The position numbers and the translations under genes are program-made. A stretch of 64,000 bases of DNA from Protonemura montana. Its lineage: Eukaryota; Arthropoda; Insecta; Plecoptera; Nemouridae. Shown here piece after piece: positions 60,201 to 64,000 of the stretch (positions are counted from its first letter, which is position 1; each line of letters starts with the position of its first letter). The notes below the pieces were generated by a model. The model did no database searches, was not told the DNA's origin, and saw nothing but the letters and a program-made list of their open reading frames with translations. The DNA is taken from contig OX387602.1 of assembly GCA_947568835.1 (NCBI GenBank), forward strand, positions 10,591,021 to 10,655,020, written 5' to 3'.

Positions 60201-61442
60201 ATAACACCTTGCAATTGGTTTAAAAATATGTTTTAATTCATTCCTACAAATGTTCATAACTTGGCTGGTATTAAAATGTATTCACCGTTTTTTTCAAATT
60301 GGTAGTGGCTATAGTGTAGTGGTCTTGTCAAAGAAAAAGTAAAATGTAAAGATAAATACTTCTGCTATCTGGTTACTTGGAGTTATTTTGTTTTGCCCTT
60401 TTATTCATGTAATTTTTTAAATAAGGGGTGGTGATTTTCTAGAATTGTATGACATTTTCTCAATTTTCACTGCCAAATACAATTCTTGTAACATTACAAC
60501 AGATGCTGACTAACATCAGTTATTTGGGGTGGGTAATTCACTTGTTCTGGTTTCAGCAACAGAACTAGTTAAATCAGCTGAATTCCATTAAATATTCAAG
60601 TTCCCTAGGTAGGAGAAGACCAGAATACAAATAAATATACTCAGTTCAGCAGGACAAAATACTTTTCGAACAAAAGTGCTGGAAGTAAAAAGCACTAGTA
60701 AAAAATTAATATTTCTATCTTTTTGTTGTTCCAGCTGGAGAAGCTCATTTCTAAAAACTACTTCCTCAACTCATCTGCCAAGGAGGCTTACAAGTCATAT
60801 GTCCGTGCATACGACTCCCACCACCTCAAAGAGATCTTCAATGTGGAGACGCTCGACTTGAACAAAGTTGCGCTGTCATTTGGCTTCAAGATTCCACCAT
60901 GTGTTGACCTCCGTATCCTTTCTCAACTGTGTTAGTAATAGCTACATCCTTGTGATACTCTTAGCAAGTTTCACATGCACCTACAAACCCATCAGTGGCC
61001 CAGCCTAGGAGTTAGGAGGCAAACAGATTTAATTTGTATGGACAAAGTAGATTTAGTTTTTTGCGGTTGATAGTCAACTTAAGCATGTGGTGATAACATT
61101 GTGGAGATACTGGTTGAAGAATGGTAATGGGAGGTAGAAATTATCCAGAACTTAGCCATGTTGGTTATGTTGTAAATTTTGATGTGTATTCCATTGCCAC
61201 CCAGAATTGTTACACAAAAACCCCATTATCTCGAGCATAAATGTTATCCAACAGTGTGTGGAATTTCCTTAATGATAAGTACAGATGTAAATAGCAGCAA
61301 GCATGGGCGCCCACGGAAGCAGGCTGGCGGCTTCGGATTCTACAAGGGACTAAACGCACCCAACGGCAGCAAAGCGGCACTGAAGAACCGCATCTACACC
61401 CAACGGACCAGCAAAAGTGGTGACATCCGACAATTTAAGTGA
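57193..61442 (+). CDS. DDX18: DEAD-box ATP-dependent RNA helicase DDX18/Has1/Pitchoune, gene-level span
   Basis: Nucleolar RNA helicase needed for large ribosomal subunit assembly in the family's known members (yeast Has1, fly Pitchoune, human DDX18). Seven coding exons (57193-57292, 57492-57827, 58270-58845, 58969-59270, 59837-60160, 60735-60912, 61285-61442) join in frame to 657 residues; human DDX18 is about 670. Motifs in order: Q motif region FTTMTEIQ 181-188, Walker A AKTGSGKT 205-212, PTRELA 241-246, TPGR 290-293, DEAD 315-318, SAT 346-348, VFFSSC 412-417, TDVAARGLD 464-472, HRVGRTAR 493-500. The C-terminal extension carries the family's AYKSY..AYDSH block and a basic GGFGFYKG tail. 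All catalytic residues are present. Intron 5 has a GC donor. Confidence 0.96.
57492..57827 (+). CDS. DDX18: DDX18 coding exon 2: repeated Lys/acidic linker
   Basis: Encodes residues 34 (split codon) to 145 plus one base, borders TTTTTTCCAG|TCG and GCAT|GTAAGT. It is a disordered, highly charged extension before the helicase core. It contains two tandem 35-residue units (57581-57685 and 57686-57790, residues 64-98 and 99-133). Each has a KKKKK run then [13 protein letters not shown], and they are identical at about 25 of 35 positions. The SDSE motifs fit casein kinase 2 sites and the Lys runs fit nucleolar localisation signals. Exact unit duplication is not a feature I know from the human protein. 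Confidence 0.92.
58270..58845 (+). CDS. DDX18: DDX18 coding exon 3: helicase domain 1
   Basis: Residues 146-337 plus one base. Holds the Q motif, Walker A, PTRELA, the MGG block, TPGR and the DEAD box, so it is almost the entire first RecA-like domain. Borders CTTTTCTAG|TACC and CCGA|GTGAGT. Sequence such as [20 protein letters not shown] and [13 protein letters not shown] identifies the DDX18 subfamily. Confidence 0.96.
58969..59270 (+). CDS. DDX18: DDX18 coding exon 4: SAT motif and start of domain 2
   Basis: Residues 338 (split Lys) to 438. Acceptor CTTTCTAG|AGCGAAGG was chosen over the AG two bases later because it restores [11 protein letters not shown], the family sequence. Contains [34 protein letters not shown] and [12 protein letters not shown]. 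Donor CCAC|GTAAGG, phase 0. Confidence 0.95.
59837..60160 (+). CDS. DDX18: DDX18 coding exon 5: helicase motifs V and VI
   Basis: Residues 439-546, from [16 protein letters not shown] through [44 protein letters not shown] and [12 protein letters not shown]. The acceptor is GGTTCTAG|GGC. The exon must end at CAG|GCAAGT (GC at 60161-60162), because this joins ...ADIQLQ to LEKLI in the next exon exactly as in the family. Reading past it gives 12 foreign codons and a stop at 60199. Confidence 0.93.
60161..60734 (+). other. GC-AG intron of DDX18
   Basis: The donor CAG|GCAAGT matches the known consensus for GC-AG introns, where the rest of the donor is near perfect for U1 pairing. The acceptor is TTGTTGTTCCAG. 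No GT donor nearby preserves the conserved protein junction: the GT in TGGA|GTAAGA, upstream, would delete the conserved SKIADIQ segment. Confidence 0.85.
60735..60912 (+). CDS. DDX18: DDX18 coding exon 6: C-terminal extension
   Basis: Residues 547-605 plus one base: [59 protein letters not shown]. This is the DUF4217-type C-terminal region shared by Has1/DDX18 helicases. Borders TTCCAG|CTG and CTCC|GTATCC; the donor is weaker than the others at +4 to +6. Confidence 0.93.
61285..61442 (+). CDS. DDX18: DDX18 coding exon 7: basic C-terminus
   Basis: Split His606 then [20 protein letters not shown], and on to GDIRQFK and TGA. The acceptor AAGTACAG|AT has a poor pyrimidine tract but restores VDLHVNSS, matching the family's VDLNVNS. 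The tail is basic with Gly-rich GGFGF, as in DDX18, and ends in a family-like RQF motif. A splice donor AAAG|GTACGT follows eight bases after the stop. Confidence 0.9.
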
Positions 61443-61732
61443 TGAGAAAGGTACGTTTTCTTACCATCGTTTCATTGTCAGTAATTATTACCAGTTACCA
61501 TTGTGCTAAATAATTCAACCAGCGATATAATATAACCCTGATACATGAAACTAGAGTTGCTGGAATAGGTCTAATAGGGCCCCTTCAAGCCAGAATTAAT
61601 GCGAGGTGCTAGTTGGCATTAATTAGCATGGAGCCACCCATCATAATACTGGGGCTGCATATGAAAACTTTTGGTATTGTCCCGAATGTCATCATCTTAT
61701 CTCCTTCAGAGAAGTTTGTAAGATTTCTCCGC

Positions 61733-61738
61733 AATAAA
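61733..61738 (+). terminator. Candidate internal poly(A) signal of DDX18
   Basis: AATAAA in GCAATAAATC, about 290 bases after the stop codon; a second lies at 61778-61783. Either would be used only if the 3' UTR intron is retained. Confidence 0.3.
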
Positions 61739-62112
61739 TCTCACTGAAAACAATCACTTGAGTAAGGTTATTTTGCAAATAAAGTGCAAACTCCCCAAAT
61801 GTCTAAAAATGTACTTATTGCCACATACAAAGAAAATATAAATGGTCCTTTTCCTAAAACTTTGCAGTCAATGGTAGCTTCTCAACTTTGGAATTTGCTA
61901 ACATCGCTTGTTTTTTAGCAGATTGGAAGCATAATGCTGTTGTGTCAAGATGTAAGAATCCGCAGTGCTTCTCGTCGTCTAGACTGGCATTACTGTGTCG
62001 AGCTCTTTGGAAATCAGGCACAGGGAACGTGGCTCTTTGTGAGCTTCTATGATGAAGTTGGTAATATCAGGCTGGATTCACTCTCTTCACTTTGAAATTA
62101 GGATGACTTTCA

Positions 62113-62118
62113 ATAAAC
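62113..62118 (+). terminator. Candidate distal poly(A) signal of DDX18
   Basis: AATAAA in TTTCAATAAACAGAC, followed within about 25-45 bases by a TG/T-rich stretch (GTGACATTTTGTATGTTTAT) suitable as a downstream element. The best candidate for the helicase transcript end. Confidence 0.5.
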
Positions 62119-62130
62119 AGACTAAATATA

Positions 62131-63256
62131 TGGTGACATTTTGTATGTTTATTCCACTGCATGTTAAGTAGGTACTAGAGGCTTGAAGGCTTTTATGAAA
62201 TCTTTTTGTTTTCAAATATTTTTACAAGCTAGGTTAATCTACTTGTGTTATTAGGAAAAGAACTGCTAAATACACTGTATCAATCCGATATCCTTGGTTT
62301 TGTATTAGATCCTTCACAAATCCCTCGTGATTAATTAACATTATTATCATAAGAAACAGCGTCAAAACATAGGGTAACGAAATAAGGAATTAAAGGCTAA
62401 AGAGGGGTTTATTAATCTTTGTAATTTATAAATATCAGATTCATGTTTTTGCCCTGAACAACCACATAGTGCAAGTATGGAAAATAATGTGAGACTCTGT
62501 TGTACAATGAGTTTGATGTAATACAATTATATTAAATCTAGAAATAACATACCTAAATTGAACCAATAATTGAATTGACTCGTATGCTTGAACCTTCACA
62601 CAGGTACTATGGACTTGAAAGATACTGGATTCAAGAGTGACCAATGTTTAGCCGTGGTAAAAGATAAAGTTTAAATTCTCCCAAGTTACCATCTTCTTTG
62701 TTCTAGAACACCGATATAATGTTAGTGCAAGTGATATGGTAAGTTCGTCCTTTAAAATCGCTACACTTCAGTCTTGACGACAACAACGCCAAGGAGCCAC
62801 CTGATGTATGCCGGGGCATGCAGTCCACCTGCTTATTAGTTAAAATCTATATGTGCCTCCAAATCTACAACATAACATTTTTAGGGGTACAGGTAAGAAC
62901 TGGAGGTGCCTAAATCTTAGTTTTAATAGTATGCACACATCACCAGGCTGTAATTTGGAATGTTTGCTCTCGGTTCCTTAAAAACAGCTCCCGTGATCTC
63001 CAGGTCACCTACCTTTGTCGCAGTTGCTATTATGTAAAAAACTTCCAATGCATTTTAAATAAGAAAGATTTTTTAAATATTCAAATGAGAATAGGCAAGG
63101 TAAATTGGGGGAAAACCCACCCCTGCCTTTCATGGTGACTTTCTATGGTCAGGGGCACATGGTATTACAGAAGCACAGCTAATATGGCAGCAGGCTTGAC
63201 CACCATTGCTATTATGATCGATACCGGCGGTAGAGGGGGGGGGGGAATCGATCGAG
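62131..63256. other. Gene-free stretch after DDX18
   Basis: AT-rich with no supported gene. A near-palindrome around TATGCCGGGGCATG (about 62808-62821) and a G run at 63235-63245 just before the tandem repeat are the only features noted. Confidence 0.5.
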
Positions 63257-63605
63257 CACATGTCGTGTGACGTCATATGACGCAGCGCGATGTGGGGTGA
63301 TACTCTTCCGTCGGCTGGGCGCCTGATACCAAAAGACACTTTTCTGCCGCGTTTTGGACGCTTTTAGTGGACACACATGGTGTGTGACGTCATGAGCAGT
63401 GACGTCATGAGCAGTGACGTAGTTCGATACTCTTCCGTCGGCTGGGCGCCTGATACCAAAGGACACTTTTCAACCGCGTTTTGGAGGCTTTCAGCACACA
63501 TGGCGTGTGACGTCATGTGACGTCATAGTGACGTAAGCGCGATACTCTTCCGTCGGCTGGGCGCCTAATACCAAAAGCCATTTTTCTGTCGCTTTTAGGA
63601 TCAGA
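63257..63605. repeat. Tandem repeat of 115-127 bp units with CRE palindromes
   Basis: Three units begin with GATACTCTTCCGTCGGCTGG at 63299, 63426 and 63541; a partial unit precedes the first (63257-63298) and the third is incomplete. The first 35 bases are identical in units 1 and 2 and differ by one base in unit 3, while the spacers vary through small indels. Spacers contain five perfect TGACGTCA sites (63268, 63385, 63400, 63508, 63518) plus TGACGTAG at 63415 and TGACGTAA at 63529. The minus-strand peptide FGIRRPADGRVS recurs because the core is repeated. It could be a small satellite, the subterminal repeats of a transposon, or a regulatory array. Confidence 0.9.
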
Positions 63606-64000
63606 CATTTTACGGCGATCAGCCTGACGTATACGCAGCCCCGTGGTTTTCATGTGTACCAACGGTTGCTTAACAGGGTTTGAATATTCAAATATTTTCT
63701 GCTTTGACAATGGCTCCGTGACAGTCTCAGATTTATATTTTTGGTATAAATTAACGCGTAAATTAACGTGGATTCATCTGTATTGTAATCAAAATTGTTA
63801 CTGGACAACCTTTCGGGTGATTTGGAAGGTGAAGGAGCTTCAGTCAAGGATGAAGTTTGGGTCGAATAAAGAATGATACATTTATTTAACAGGAAAATAA
63901 CAACCCCAAAAACAAACAATATTACAACAACAGTTGGACTTGTTTGCCAACTCGATTTAAAATAAATCGACTGTTTTCTATTACTTTTCAATCAGGTGAA
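63606..64000. other. Window end, overlapping open frames of unknown meaning
   Basis: A minus-strand frame of 113 codons (63650-63991) contains a hydrophobic segment (VVVILFVFGVVIFLL) that could span a membrane, and a plus-strand frame of 77 codons overlaps it. I recognise neither. They may be part of a repeat or transposon continuing past the window together with the tandem array, or chance. Confidence 0.15.

Larger units (their letters stand above)
61443..62130 (+). other. DDX18 3' UTR with probable intron
   Basis: Donor GAAAG|GTACGT (GT at 61451) and acceptor CTTGTTTTTTAGCAG (ending 61921) suggest a 471-base intron just after the stop codon, with a last untranslated exon of about 200 bases. 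Without splicing, poly(A) signals at 61733 or 61778 could be used. Inference from splice signals only. Confidence 0.45.

Noticed and set aside
63299-63605. CRISPR-like array
   Set aside because: Units are long and tandem with related spacers, and the context is eukaryotic; not a CRISPR.

Overview
The window is eukaryotic nuclear DNA, almost certainly from an arthropod and most likely an insect. It is AT-rich, its genes are split by GT-AG introns of about 0.1-5 kb, and coding density is low. The strongest clue is a BTB domain of the arthropod tramtrack/broad/lola/bric-a-brac type, starting MGSEHYCLRWNNHQSN. A retroelement-like tail near 6 kb recalls repeats of cockroach, termite and grasshopper-type insects, but that is recollection and weak evidence. 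I cannot name the species.

Layout. (1) Positions 1 to about 42.6 kb hold no protein-coding gene I can support. I see microsatellites, GC-rich islands, two diverged MITE-like elements that share terminal inverted repeats (9.1-9.4 kb and 23.8-24.1 kb), a possible LINE/SINE relic (5.9-6.3 kb), a G-quadruplex motif (41.2 kb), and a TATA + initiator + splice-donor arrangement at 12.2-12.3 kb that could be a distant promoter. (2) About 42.66-56.65 kb is a plus-strand BTB/C2H2 zinc-finger transcription-factor gene. It has a likely non-coding first exon, a BTB exon (43494-44276), a 32-codon linker exon (44706-44801) and two alternative 3' terminal exons, one with four zinc fingers (45862-46476) and one with six (51769-53142). 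All junctions are in phase 0, so either terminal exon fits the same 5' part, giving proteins of 497 or 750 aa. (3) About 57.19-62.13 kb is a complete plus-strand DEAD-box RNA helicase gene of the DDX18/Has1/Pitchoune family. Seven coding exons encode 657 aa, one intron has a GC-AG boundary, and there is probably an intron in the 3' UTR. (4) About 63.26-63.61 kb is a short tandem repeat of 115-127 bp units holding five perfect TGACGTCA palindromes.

The two genes lie in the same direction, roughly 0.5-4 kb apart depending on where the BTB gene's 3' UTR ends. They are not expected to act together: one product is a sequence-specific transcription factor with exchangeable DNA-binding ends, the other a nucleolar ribosome-biogenesis helicase. 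I found no convincing tRNA, rRNA, snRNA, microRNA, CRISPR array or intact autonomous transposon. I also found no clearly new biological system; the best leads are listed as findings.
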